A DNA stretch of 64,000 nucleotides from Owenia fusiformis (GCA_903813345.2 CAIIXF020000005.1:10109375-10173374), one strand, 5' to 3'. Positions 12,582 to 24,200 are shown, numbered from the stretch's first letter. Notes: a model not told the origin generated them from the sequence alone. Made by a program: numbers and translations.

Positions 12582-13138
12582 TTAAAGGGACAATATCGGA
12601 AATCGGGAATAATTCCTTGGAAAAACTTCAAAATAAATCGTTGGTGCCTCAAACCTGCCCCTAAGAATGGCTACGACGTGAACTTACTTTTGTCAAAAAA
12701 CCGGAGCCTGAAAAAAATCACTCACCTAGATATCAACGAAAGAAGTGTCAGTTTCGTTCGACTGCGAGAGCAAAATTGAAGCTGAGCTAAACGGTTTTCG
12801 TTTGTCGTAAAATTGACCTCATTTAACTGCGCCATCTGGCGAATGAATCATTGTTTCGTGTCATATGATTCGTTGTTTTATGTCACGTGACCTACCTTTA
12901 GACCTTTTGCCACCTATCGTAAGTTAATCGAATTAAAATGATATTTTTCGATCCAAGAAGAAAATTTGCACAAAAATTATAAACCCCGCTTGACATAATC
13001 TTTGTCACTCTATCGTCTTCTTGATGAGGCACATCGGAACTTGGGATTAATAGCCATTCAACCAAGCCACAAAAAGTATGTATATTAGTTGTTCAACATG
13101 TTCAATTGTGTTAATATTTCCCGGAACTCGGCCTTTAA
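12582..13138. mobile_element. Probable TTAA-flanked MITE nested in the foldback element
   Basis: The left end reads TTAAAGGGACAATATCGG and the inverse of the right end reads TTAAAGGCCGAGTTCCGGG. The inverted match beyond the first 8 bases is weak, so the right boundary is less certain than in the other members. No coding capacity. Confidence 0.45.
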
Positions 13139-15429
13139 GAGATTGTTGATATATAAATATCATGCAATAAAACAAAAGAACGAAAATGATCAGACTATGA
13201 GAAGGCTCATCTATAGTTGTTATTGTATTGTCATCACTACACATTCTGATACTCATAGCATCTTTCTGTCTCACCTGAAGGGCTGGGAAGAAATAAAATG
13301 TCATGGTTTATCATGATGATCACTAGAAAGGATATGGCATTTCCCACCTGCTACACAGTATATTTTTTCTTGGCATATTCTGGTCTTTATCATTCAATTA
13401 AGTGTAACTGGTATAGTTGCTTCTTATTTGCATCCTTATTCATGAACTCATTCTAATCTTAAGGGACTCATGTTTTTCTACATTTGATAAGGTGATGTGC
13501 CACCACCCTCTTCTTCTCCTATCAGGTTCGTTTATAGAATTTTGGATTTAATTATCACATAATCACTCTGCTGTTAGAAGTATCTTGAAAAACATGTATT
13601 TTCTGCCAGCTCCAGAAACAAAACAACCCATCAGAGAATCCATGAAATTTAGTATATTTCCTTAGGGCCCATATGGGCCCAGAGAGTAATATTGTCACAA
13701 GGAATAAACACATTTTCAATCAATCTCTCATGTGCATTTTAAAGATTACATATCTTTCATTTCATTTATTTATTCCTTCAATCAATGTGTTAGGATAAGC
13801 ACAGAATACAGCAAAGTGTAGTGCTGCCATGCTGGACAAACAAAAGAAGACTGATTAATATAAAAAACATTTATGTTAAGCCACAATGTCTTACACCAGC
13901 AAAACCAGATAAACCAATTGAAATAGAAGTTTAGACCCCATACTAAAACAATCAAAGACTATGAAGGAACCAACATCAGTCTTCTTCCACCTTGTCAACA
14001 GCTTACTACAAAGCACTTATGCATATGGCCCATATTGTAAACCCTGACATTCCAGCAGGACATGGGTATTGACTGGTATTCTCATACAAATGATTGTTGA
14101 TATAGCACCAGGAGATGAATCAGAAAGACTCCAGAAGATGTATCTTATGAAATCCAGAACTCTGAAGATGAAATTGATACTAAATGCTGACTTGTTCCCC
14201 CCACACCTCCAAATTCTGTTACTACCCCCCTCCCATATAACTATATACAGTATATTGAGATAACTAAGAAGACCCAGAAAATACCCAATTCTGTTACTAA
14301 CCCAACCCCTCTTCATGCAATAACCATTGCTCTGAGTTGTACATTATTTACCAGAAAAAAATATAAAGTATAATCAAAGAAGTCCAATGTAAATGTATCT
14401 CAAGTCAAGTTTAACTCTGGTTTTTATAGAGAATAGCAATCATCTACTCTAGTATGGGGGCGACGCCCAGTTTTGATTACTTGTGTAATTGTATGTTCTT
14501 TGACTCTGACCAATCATGTAAGTTGTAATATCCCATATATTGAGATGAATATGAAGAAGACCCAGAAGATGTACCCCATGAAATCCAGATATATGTAGAT
14601 GAGTTTCATACTTAAGGTTGATTAGCTCTGCCTCCTCCCAATTCTTTTACTAGCCCCCCTCTGTACCCCCCCCCCCCCCCCCATGCAATAACTATAACAC
14701 TAAGATGTACATTATTTACTAGAAATGCTTGATATAAAATATAATCAAATAAGTCTAGTGTAAATGTATCTCAAAAGTCAAGTTAAACTCTGTTTTTATA
14801 GAGTATAGCAATCATCTACTATTATGGGGGCGACGCCCACTTTTGATCACTCATGTAATTGTATGTTCTTTGACACTGACCAATCATGTAAATTGCAATA
14901 TCCTTTATATTTAAACAAATGTTTGAACTGTACTGGTTATTTTGAGTGTGCTAAAATGTGCTGATATGTGTGGATTCAAAAAATAATCCATATTCTACAT
15001 GATGTACATGTTCAGGTTTTGCAAAATTAAGGATATTTTGAACGAAAATTGTGGTTTCCATGACAACCATGAGTGACGGAGCATTGAAATTTTACATACT
15101 ACCTCAGCATGATCCAATCAACTCCCCATAAAAGTATTATGATGATTGAAGACTAACAGAATGATTTATTCAGTGATGATAAAGTACCCCCTGTAATTTT
15201 CCATTTTAGGGTCGAAAACGCCAATTTGACAACTTTCGCCCCGGATATGGCGCGTCAGACAAACATTTTCTGAAGTATCACATAAAAATACATAAGAAGC
15301 AAGTAATTTCAATTTGTTCACGAACTAATACATTTTTGGGTGCTAGCTTACTACCTATCCCTACATATTTCTCAATATATGTCAGCATCAAATTTTTACC
15401 GTTTTTGAGATATTTGACGTCAAAAAAAC

Positions 15430-15745
15430 AGTAAAAATAAGTTATTTTCAACTTGCTTCAATTTGACCAAATTTTTTTTTGAAAATCATCTATAAGTTGC
15501 CAGGAGTTCAAATCTGACATTAGTTTTAGGATTTGACCTTTATTTGACCTTCAGTGACCTTCGAAAGGTCAAAAAAGTTGATTTTTCAAATTGATTTTTG
15601 GATGTAAATTTTGGTCAGCTTAATCACAAAAGACCTTACTGAGCTCTGAATAAGTAAAATTTTCAAGGTCAAAGGTCATCAAACTAGGTCACACAACTAT
15701 GCTATTCAAGTTTCTGAAAGTTCGAGACTACAAATCCAAATCAAT
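15430..15745 (+). repeat. Solitary copy of the 5110-7135 satellite monomer
   Basis: The words 'ttcaacttgcttcaatttga', 'aaaatcatctataagttg' and 'gagttcaaatctgac', the TGACCTT phrases and 'gaaaggtcaaaaaag' occur in the same order as in the satellite. This single diverged copy sits just inside the right end of the foldback element. Confidence 0.75.
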
Positions 15746-15840
15746 ATTTTTGTTTGAAAGTCAGGATATAAATTCCTCTGAAGGTTCCAAACTGTGTGAG
15801 CACAGGACCGTCAGTCCTTCATTTTGATTGCTCTGGGTAC

Positions 15841-18720
15841 CCTCAACACGGGTTGCCATGGTTACCATAGAACACACAATATCAAATGTAACATATTACA
15901 ATTTATTTATGTATGTATAATTAGTAGATCAATGTTCTGTGAGAAAATGAGCTAGATTCGTTAATATTTACAAAAGTTGGGGAACTTTTGATGTTTTTTT
16001 ATGATCACCCTGTATTATAGTCTTTCAATGTTATGTGAACATCCTAACCCATTTTGCGTTGAAGAAATTAAGAAAATTGGTCAAAAAATAATTGAGAAAT
16101 TAAGTCCTAAGCGCAGATAAGTGGTTCAGAGAAATAGCAATTTAAAGTTTTTATTCATCCAATGGTAAATATTTAAAACATGATAAAACTTATTTTCAAC
16201 CTGCATAGGCCAAAAATATTGTTTTATTTTGAAGGTATAGCATATTTAGAAAATATTTGTTCACAGAAAAAATTTAACAATTTTTGTAAAAATATTTTAC
16301 CACCTGAGTGACACCACAGCATATCATTGTGATATCAGAAATTTTTAAAGGTACTTTAAAAGTTTATAATGCATAAAATCAGATTGAATGATTGAAATGA
16401 TATAACTTTTGCCCGATCTGTCCAATGGAGTATAGAAAATAATGTGTTTTGCAGTGTAAAGTGTCATACTTGATGATTTAAAAATCTGGACTTTGTTTCA
16501 AAAATGGCAGAAAACTCAAATATTTTAGAATTTATAATATGAGTAAAAGTCAAAGTTATTGCTTTAAAGCGCCTTTGTTAGTACCTAGCAAAACATCATT
16601 GCTATTACTTGTAATAAAAATTCTAACAAGTAACAAAAAATTTAAAATATCTCGATTTCATAATATTTTCTGATTATTTTGCTAGGCGCTGTTGCTTTAA
16701 CCTTTAGGTTTGTGAGTTCAAGATGCATGACTTGAGCACCTTGTGTTTATTCTTAATGTTTTTTCAAAAAATCCCCCTTATTCCAGGAAAACCAAGGATT
16801 TTTACAATGTATTCAGAATCATATTTTGTTAACACTCTGTGGATCTTTTGGGAGATACTACATTTAAGGCGTTAAAGAATACTTTGGTAGCTATGTGTAC
16901 ATGTTGTCACACCCTACAACTTGATTCTGCCTCGGCATATAGGAAATGATACAATACTACTCTATTTTGAACACCCTTTAAATTTTCTCATCTCTTGCAT
17001 GAGTCAATATTGTATCTCGAAGCATTGAATTACAGGATTTCCAGTCAATGTATATGGTCTGTCATGTTGTGATTTCTGATTACAGATGAGGATTGAAGAG
17101 GCTGAAGACATCTTGAAACCAATCAATTAAATCAGAGGATACATCATCTTGAAACCAACCAATAACATCATAGGAAATAGGGACATCTTCAAATCAACCA
17201 ATTTAATTTGAGGACAAATGGATATCTTAAAACCAACCAAAGACATCAGAGGAGATATAGAAATCTTGAAACAAAAGAAGTCAGAGGAAATGGGGACATC
17301 TTGAAATCAATAAATGATATCAGTCATCACCAGAATAAGCTATGAAACGAAGTCAATGAATATGATATTGAATCACAACCACATTTTCAGGCTCTTGGTT
17401 TGAACATACATGTTCTTACTTTTATTCATTTTTGAATGTGAAAATGTAAAACAAAATTGGACATTAGACTGTTAGATGATATCAGAAAAACATTTACTAC
17501 TTTACTTGGAAGTAAAATAGGTGTGTATATTCTTGTATAAATACAGTCATGAATATAAAATCATATCTATTAAATAATCTGTGCCTGTACTCTTGTTACT
17601 GAGAATTCATAATTCCTAAGTTAAAGATTTGCTCTAAAATCTCAACCTTGTTCAATCCTTAATCATGCAATTGTGGTTATTTGTAGGCTAGAGTGACATT
17701 TTCTTTTACAATTATCATCATAGAAATTGTGTACATAATTTAGTCTTTGAGATAATTACTATAGGTCTTTTGATACAAATTGTTGGGAAATGAAAACAAA
17801 TTCATTTATTGATTTGATAAAGAAATTTATTGATTCGATAAATAGGGCTCTGATCAACCTGAATCCCTACGTGCACATTCACAAGTAAACATTTGACTTT
17901 CAGAATTATAAACTCCATTGTTGGAAGTTAACCTGGGAATGTTTGTATCGGTTATAGAATTCGATACAAAAGCAAAATATTTGGTACAGATATTTAGTTT
18001 GCTGTGACATATTTAAGACTTGTCTTGCTTTGAGAAAGCATAAGTCATGCCTGGGAAGTCATGCAACATTTCAAATCACAGACATGTAATTTCAACTGAT
18101 CAAACCATTGAAACAAAAACATTTTAAACAAAATATAGTTAATTATGATATTTTTTATTCTGTTGAATTAAGACAGTGTTTTGTAAACGACCTTTTGTTA
18201 ATGGCTGTGCTTATTTCCTTTGATCAAATGCCCAATATCAATTCTACTCATTGGCTTTTTTAAGTTTTTTATGGTCATATCATATCATATGAAATAGATG
18301 AACTATTCCGTGGAAAAATTCCCGCTGCACACTTTTACGATATTGACTTTTTAATGAATCAAATGAATTATGGTCTTACATATCATGATAAACCATGGCA
18401 TCTCATTTCTTCTCAGCCCTGAGATGTTTCAGGTGAAACAGAAAGATGCTATGAGTAACAGAATGGGTCTTACAGGGATTACTGTAGTTCTCTATTTTGT
18501 ATTTACTTTCCCAAAGTAGTATAAATGTATAATGGTTGTATTTAGATACCTTAAAATGAGAGGGGACAGTTATCCCTGTGGGCCATGATATAACACGTTC
18601 ACATACAAGTTCTTTAAAAATGTGTATCTTTAATCACCCCAGTTATTGAGTGAACAGCTATGATGATATTCTGGAAAACCTCCTTTTCAATACATTGCCA
18701 CGTGTGAAAGTTTGCACCTA
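15841..18720. other. Intergenic; contains a relative of the 35129 MITE
   Basis: At about 16020-16700 the words 'gaaattaagaaaattggtc', 'agcatatttagaaaat' and 'accacctgagtgaca' parallel 35290-35600, so this is a diverged member of that family without clear TTAA ends. At 18379-18462 a stretch including 'taaaccatggcatctcattt' is the inverse of 13245-13320. I see no gene. Confidence 0.5.
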
Positions 18721-19172
18721 AAGCCCAGTATACACCAATGGGGCAAATCACACTTGCCCCATCGAGTCCCATCTTGCCCCATGGAATCTCAACTTGGGCC
18801 ATCGAATCCCACGAAGTCCCATGGGACCTTGATAACTTTGCCCCATAGAGTCCCATCAAGCCCCATGGAGTCCCATCAAATCGCACCGTGCCCCATTGGT
18901 GTATGTTGGGCTTCACACAACATGTCATATGATCGAAAATCCCACGATGCCTGATGGAAAGAATGCACATGTTCAATCTCGATGAGGCAAGTGGGATTTT
19001 GCCCCATCGAATCCCACCCAGTCCCACATGGGACCTCATGGGACTCGATGGGGCAAAATCCGACGGAGTCCCATGGACTCTATGGGGCAAAATACCAAGA
19101 AGTCCCATGAGGTCTTAAGTCTATGGACCAAGTATTGAGGTCCCAACTTGGCCCATTGGTGTATACCGGGCT
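18721..19172. mobile_element. MITE rich in GGGGCAA/CCCAT repeats
   Basis: The inverted ends are AGCCCAGTATACACCAATGG and AGCCCGGTATACACCAATGG, with a TA on each side. The interior is built from short inverted and direct copies of 'tgccccat' and 'gtcccat'. A second internal end-like copy, 'ccattggtgtatgttgggct', lies near 18893-18912. The open frames here are repeat artefacts. Confidence 0.75.
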
Positions 19173-19644
19173 TAAATCCTTATGAACGAAACAATGTGAC
19201 GCCATCATGCATGACCAGTTATGCCATGTGATCAGTCAATAGTATTTTTACCTTCACTAATTGTAGGGATTAAAAGAGGTAAAAGGCTAATCACTTCAAA
19301 TGCCAGGAAGCTGTCGACTTTACATTACAAAAAAGTCATGTTTTATTTGAAAATGAAAAATTAATGAAAAATCCTTATCAGAATCTCTCTGTTGTCACAT
19401 AAGTGTGAATAGTTCAGTTACAACATTTTGAATATATATTATACATTTGGAATATATATAATTATGTAATTATAATAGTGTATTACAATTTATATTATAG
19501 CAATAATAACTTCAAAGGGCAACATAGTGAAATCTTGGCCTCACTATGCTGCCAGCTGAAATAAGGTTATTACTATTGTTACTACATATTGAAAACTAAG
19601 TATATGATGGCCACCATGCCCCGCCACTATTGCTCAAGTCAATA

Positions 19645-20349
19645 CAGGGCGTATCAAAAAAACGCAACAGGCAGTTATCTCGTAAAATCACAAAGCTTGT
19701 TATGACTGTATCAATTTCATTCAATGTACCATTATGCCACATCCCTCTTCTTTACAATGATATATCATTCATTCACATGTGGTTACGGCTCTGGACCAAG
19801 TTTCAGATATTGCAAAAGCCAGTGCAAGGGCTAAGTGCTCATGGGAGTCCTCCTGACCTGACTTTTTCTTTTGGAACTATCTCAGGAGCAGAGAGTTAAC
19901 CGTTTCTCCACCAGATATTCGAGAACTTCGAGAAAGAATTGCCTTAATGGGCTGCTGTTCTCTGCCTTAACCCACAGATGACTCGGGGCTAAACCATGCT
20001 TGACATGGAGAGATGAGCGCATCTCTGTGTGCAAAGAAGTGGTAATTTGGCTTTTTGGTACATTGAATGAAAAGGATGCAGTCATCATTGGTTTTATGTT
20101 TTCTTCCAATATTGCATCGGGCCCCGTACACCGACTTTCGCGATGTTTATAACTTGGTCCCAAGCTAATTTTGGCCCACTTTGGAAAAGATATGATTACT
20201 CGCCCAACCATGACCCAATATCAACAAATGATATACAATTTGAAAGTGGAGACGCATGGATTTATGGTACATTAAATGAAATCAATGATGTCATCACTGG
20301 TTTTGTGCTTTTCCGAGATAACAATTTGCTGCGTTTTTTATACGCACTG
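19645..20349. mobile_element. Non-autonomous mariner-like element
   Basis: The inverted ends begin CAGGGCGTATCAAAAAAACG and CAGTGCGTATAAAAAACGC and continue to 'gttatctcg' on both sides, about 36 bp in all. TA precedes the left end; the right flank is TG, so one target copy seems mutated. The phrase 'tggtacattgaatga' and its variants recur inside. No transposase was recognised in its 705 bp. Confidence 0.7.
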
Positions 20350-20370
20350 TGAGTAAAATATAAGCCTTCT

Positions 20371-20456
20371 TAACTATCACTCATCTTCGTTCACTCGGCT
20401 CCTGTCGGTCGAATGAACGCAGTGAAGACCGAGCGTGCGAAGATGACAATTACTAA
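20371..20456. repeat. Short hairpin repeat downstream of SLC26 gene 1
   Basis: The halves 'catcttcgttcactcgg' and the inverse of 'ccgagcgtgcgaagatg' can pair. A related hairpin with 'actcgattc'-like arms lies in a Rhotekin intron at 54552-54634. It starts only about 10 bp past the SLC26 stop codon. Confidence 0.5.
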
Positions 20457-20464
20457 TTTGTTTG

Positions 20465-22705
20465 TTAATAGGTCAAGTCAACTACTGCATCGTGCACTGT
20501 AATATAGAAGTCAGAGTCGGAAACTACTCCACCGTCAATGTTGATTTGTTTGATAATCAATGTCTGGAGAGATTTTGTACAGTTCGCAAACACAAAGTCT
20601 TGTCCCGCCGCCCGGTATTCGCTCTGAAGCTTCCTTAAACACTTCGCCCCGGCAGAGTCAGCGTATGCAATAGCCTTGCAATCTATCACTATGGCTTTCC
20701 TTCGTTCAGTTTCTCCGACTTCAATTCCAGTTGTTTCTAAAGAAATTTTCTCTATCTCCAATGGCGGCCCAGTTTCCTTTAACAATCTTGATTTGAACGA
20801 CTGCACGTTCGTGAAGAGTAAGGGTGAGTTGAACTGGTATACGTAAACGCGGGTAGGTCTCTTGACATCATGTGTTTTATAGTCGATGTATATCTCCGTG
20901 TTTGGGGCATTCGAGGCACTGGCGCTGTTTATGAACTGAGAGCGTATGATGATAGTGAGAAAGGAGAAACCGACACCAACGTAGAGTCCATAGTCAAGAT
21001 CAAGGATGACTCCAGCGAGGAAAGTAACGAGCCAGATAAGAAAGTCAATTTTGTCAATGTTCCAGAGGAGTTTCAGGTTGCGAACATGTCCAAACATCGG
21101 TGCTATTGCTACGCATATAATAGCTCCAAGTAAGGAATTCTGGAGGTTGTAGAATAGTGGCCCCATCACCATGATTACGAGGAATAATATCAGGGCTGAG
21201 ACTACGAAGGCGATCTGTGTCTTTCCACCGGCCTTCTCATGGAGAATACAGCGAGGTGGCGCTACGGTCCCTGCGAAACAATGGAGGATGGCCCCGACTC
21301 CATTAGCTACACCACCAGCAAACATCTCCTGGTTATCATTCACGGTGTATTTGTATCTCTCGGCATATACCTTTGCCATCGATATAGCAACGGTATAGCC
21401 AACTATGCCAATTACAACTGCGTCACCAATATAACTAGAAGCGCCCACCATTGGAGGAATCCTTGGCGTTGGAACTCCGAGGGGGATTTCACCGATGACT
21501 TTGACGTTATAATGGGTGTGAAATTTTCCAAAGTGTGAAATTAAGAGTCCAGCGACCAAAACAATGAAGTCTGCAGGTATTGGGACTTTGAGTTTATGCG
21601 AGAAGCGTTCGTTGATTCCCATCTTGATCGCAACTAAGACGACCATAGCAACAACGGACGTGATGACATCAACGGTGTTGGAGACGTGAATGTTGAGAAA
21701 GACGTCCCTGTAGGTGTAGATTAGCTTTAAGGGCCCACTGTAGGGATACACCAGGGTGTGAATCCCCAGCATAAATCTTACCTGGCTAGACAATATATGT
21801 ACCGACGCTGCTGTCACAAACGCACTTATGAAAGCGTCGGAGAAGTAAGCCGTAATGAAACCCAGCTGACAAATGCCAAATCCTATTTGGAACAATCCCG
21901 CGATAAAGGACACCGAGAGGGCGGCATCGACACCGACCTGCTCCACTTGTAAGTCGTATTCTTCTTGTTCATATGCGGTTAGATTTGTGATAGTTCCATT
22001 ATAGTTACTTTCAAATGCATCCCTTTGTCTCTTCACTACAACTCCGACCATCAGGGCAATAACGGCCATTGTCCCGAAAGAGACGTGTCTTGATGACCCT
22101 AGTACACAATAGAGAAGGACAGGCCACGTGGCAGAATAGAGACCATAGACAGGTGGTAAGAACGCTAATGCAGCAAACCCCATGCTTTGTGGAATATGGA
22201 CAACTCCGACACTAATCCCTGAAACAATATCGCCAACAATGTCCTTTTTCCATTTATAGTTTTTGAGCGTTCCAATCATGGGAATAATGCGACATATAAA
22301 CGGTAAGATGTCATATTTTGAACAGGTACACGCTCGTTTGAGCTTACGTTTTACCTTCGGTAGTATTTTTTCATCTGACTTGTTAAATGCAAATTCGCCA
22401 TCGAAATCAGTTTGAGTATACGACTTGCGTTCGATCTGGACACTTCCGCGAGCACCTCCAATTTTTGTGTAGGTCTTGTCCATTAATTCCATAACGTGAT
22501 TGTTCGAATTTGCAGCTTTGATCATAGAACCATTCTTAGAAATCTCGCCATCCTGAATAAGTTCTACTGTTTGCATTTCCACTGGTGTTTCATTTGTCTG
22601 CAAACGGCCATTAGTTTTCATTTTGCCTTGGACATCACTAACATCCACGTCACTGTCCATTTTGGTACTCATTTCTAAGTCATTAATGTCATTAATCCAA
22701 CTCAT
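20465..22705 (-). CDS. SLC26/SulP anion transporter, intronless copy 1
   Basis: A 746-residue secondary anion transporter of the SLC26 family, expected in the plasma membrane and moving anions such as sulfate, chloride, bicarbonate or oxalate; the substrate cannot be told. Residues 1-130 are cytosolic and variable. The membrane core runs from about 133 to 588 and includes 'PPVYGLYSATWPVLLYC' (184-200), 'GSSRHVSFGTMAVIALMVG' (203-221) and 'DNQEMFAGGVANGVGA' (457-472). Two N-glycosylation sequons (N236, N241) lie in the loop after 'VVVKRQRDAF'. A STAS domain follows (about 600-742) with 'AIVIDCKAIAYADSAGAKCL'. Length is usual for the family. The frame is uninterrupted and no intron is needed. 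Met1 is chosen because a TATA box lies about 70 bp upstream; the Met at residue 12 is an alternative. Its closest relative is the copy at 38844-41087. Confidence 0.95.
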   Translation of the reverse strand: MSWINDINDLEMSTKMDSDVDVSDVQGKMKTNGRLQTNETPVEMQTVELIQDGEISKNGSMIKAANSNNHVMELMDKTYTKIGGARGSVQIERKSYTQTDFDGEFAFNKSDEKILPKVKRKLKRACTCSKYDILPFICRIIPMIGTLKNYKWKKDIVGDIVSGISVGVVHIPQSMGFAALAFLPPVYGLYSATWPVLLYCVLGSSRHVSFGTMAVIALMVGVVVKRQRDAFESNYNGTITNLTAYEQEEYDLQVEQVGVDAALSVSFIAGLFQIGFGICQLGFITAYFSDAFISAFVTAASVHILSSQVRFMLGIHTLVYPYSGPLKLIYTYRDVFLNIHVSNTVDVITSVVAMVVLVAIKMGINERFSHKLKVPIPADFIVLVAGLLISHFGKFHTHYNVKVIGEIPLGVPTPRIPPMVGASSYIGDAVVIGIVGYTVAISMAKVYAERYKYTVNDNQEMFAGGVANGVGAILHCFAGTVAPPRCILHEKAGGKTQIAFVVSALILFLVIMVMGPLFYNLQNSLLGAIICVAIAPMFGHVRNLKLLWNIDKIDFLIWLVTFLAGVILDLDYGLYVGVGFSFLTIIIRSQFINSASASNAPNTEIYIDYKTHDVKRPTRVYVYQFNSPLLFTNVQSFKSRLLKETGPPLEIEKISLETTGIEVGETERRKAIVIDCKAIAYADSAGAKCLRKLQSEYRAAGQDFVFANCTKSLQTLIIKQINIDGGVVSDSDFYITVHDAVVDLTY

Positions 22706-22774
22706 TAATTTTTTATTTCTAATGCATTCTCACTTATTACTTCAGACTTATGAAATTTGAATCCTTCGACAGCT

Positions 22775-22782
22775 CTTTTATA
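22775..22782 (-). promoter_or_regulatory. TATA box of SLC26 copy 1
   Basis: TATAAAAG on the minus strand, 70 bp upstream of the ATG at 22705. The same octamer stands upstream of the second copy. A minimal upstream ORF (ATG CAT TAG) lies between it and the start codon. Confidence 0.55.
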
Positions 22783-23242
22783 CAATTCATAAAATACAAT
22801 GAATAACTTTACGTGTGTATTTTCAATGACATGAAAATGGATCCTGTTTGAACCCCTGTCAATAGCACTTTAAATCGCGCTTTCCGATTTATTATTTTTA
22901 TTTTTGAAGTTACACGAAAAACAATCATTTATTTTAAATGATGCCCAAATAGATGGTTTATATTATCATGTTTTAACAGGATGTGATTTGTTTATCTCTT
23001 AGACATGGATTCCCCCAAATATAATTCTTTTAGTAAACTATATTGTTTGTATATAAACTAAATACCACACAATGGCGAGTCGTCACGCCCGCTTTGAGAA
23101 CAATTTATTTTTTATTATTACATCTTTATTATCACCATATTTAACGATTATATCCGTAAACAAGAAAGTGGAAGCAAGTACAAGTTAGTTTAAAGGGTAT
23201 GTGTACCTGTGCAAAGTATTCGTCCTCGACATATACATCATA

Positions 23243-24200
23243 CAGGGTGACCCAAAAAAATGCAACCCTCCATTTCTTCTATATTTTTCTTAAATGGAGG
23301 TAAATTGCTCTGAGATTTGGCACACAAGGACTTCATTCAATGTGGGATCCTCTGGCAAAGTTTAAATAATCATAGTCTTATATTGATAGAGTTATAGTTG
23401 TTTCAAAATATGCTCCAGATGTCGTCAATTTCGCTGAAAACAAACTTGCAATGTTCAAGGAAAACTGTTCATAACACAGATGCATTCTTCCCCATGGGTA
23501 TGGCTCAAATTTTGCAGCCATTGCTTGTTGGAGCTCTGCAATTGCGGTAGGGTTATTTTCATACACATTATCCTTTAAATAATCCCATATATAGAAGTCA
23601 GGGGCATTGAGATCAAGACTGTGGGATGACCATGGGTTCAATGTCGACGCGCCATAGGAGTGATAATCTTCTCATAGAAATGACTAGTGAGCCAGGCTAT
23701 GCTATCATTAGAAGTGTGAGGAGTAGCTCCATTCTTCTAGAACCACTGTTCTTGTCTATTGAAGCCTCTATCTATGAACTTCCTGGGAACGCCAATATTG
23801 CGCTGTGTGTTAACAGTAACAGTGTTGCCATTATCAACCTCAAACCAAAAGGGGCTGATGATTTCATGTTTGGAAATTGGCAGCCCAAGCTGTGCATTTA
23901 ACAGAATGAAGGGACCTTTGAAGCACTTCATCTGGAATTTGTGATCCCAGAACACATTATTTCTTGAGTTTACATGTGCAGAAAGAAGGGAATGTGATTC
24001 ATCCGAAAACCTAACATTGGAAATGGAAATTTGAAGCATATTTTGGAATTACCAGAACTCTATCAATATATGAGTATTGAAAATGGATCCAGAGGATCCC
24101 ACATCGAATGAAGTCCTTGTGTGCCAAATTTCAGAGCAATTAACCTCCATTTAAGAAAAATATTGAAGAAATGGAGGGTTGCATTTTTTGGGTCACCCTG
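23243..24200 (-). mobile_element. Mariner element with ~114-bp terminal inverted repeats
   Basis: The ends CAGGGTGACCCAAAAAAATG and their inverse are flanked by TA on both sides. The inverted match runs for about 114 bp, to 'gtgggatcctctgg', with few differences, so the insertion is fairly young. It is 958 bp long and holds a decayed transposase on the minus strand. Confidence 0.92.
23378..24039 (-). pseudogene. Degenerate mariner transposase
   Basis: The reading contains 'VRFSDESHSLLSAHV' (first catalytic Asp region), 'SPFWFEVDNGNTVTVNTQRN', then 'KNGATPHTSNDS' where functional relatives have QDGATPH, and 'HSLDLNAPDFYIWDYLKDNV' (third Asp region). An in-frame TAG precedes 'KNGATPH', the second catalytic Asp position reads Asn, and a frame change separates the middle from the C-terminal part. 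The N-terminal DNA-binding half is missing. It is inactive. Confidence 0.88.

Larger units (their letters stand above)
9761..15840. mobile_element. Large inverted-repeat (foldback-like) element
   Basis: The two ends are near inverse: 'ggctcacacagtgagcc' at 9761 and 'aactgtgtgagcac' near 15790. The left arm at about 10250-11100 is closely repeated in reverse at about 14430-15350; shared words include 'tttgtctgacgcgcc', 'gtcaaattgacgttttcgac' and 'tcaaaagtgggcgtcgcccc'. Within each arm a ~370-bp unit is tandemly repeated: 'gggggcgacgccca' occurs near 14455 and 14825, and its inverse or a decayed form near 10790, 11150 and 11690. No transposase was found, so it is probably non-autonomous. The central part is unrelated sequence and contains a TTAA MITE. 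Confidence 0.65.

Noticed and set aside
18614-19108. 164-codon minus-strand frame
   Set aside because: It is made of the GGGGCAA repeats of a MITE and has no conserved protein.
20870-21952. Plus-strand frames opposite SLC26 copy 1 (and the matching minus frames at 40193-41123)
   Set aside because: They are antisense shadows of the two transporter genes; their mutual similarity reflects the paralogy only.
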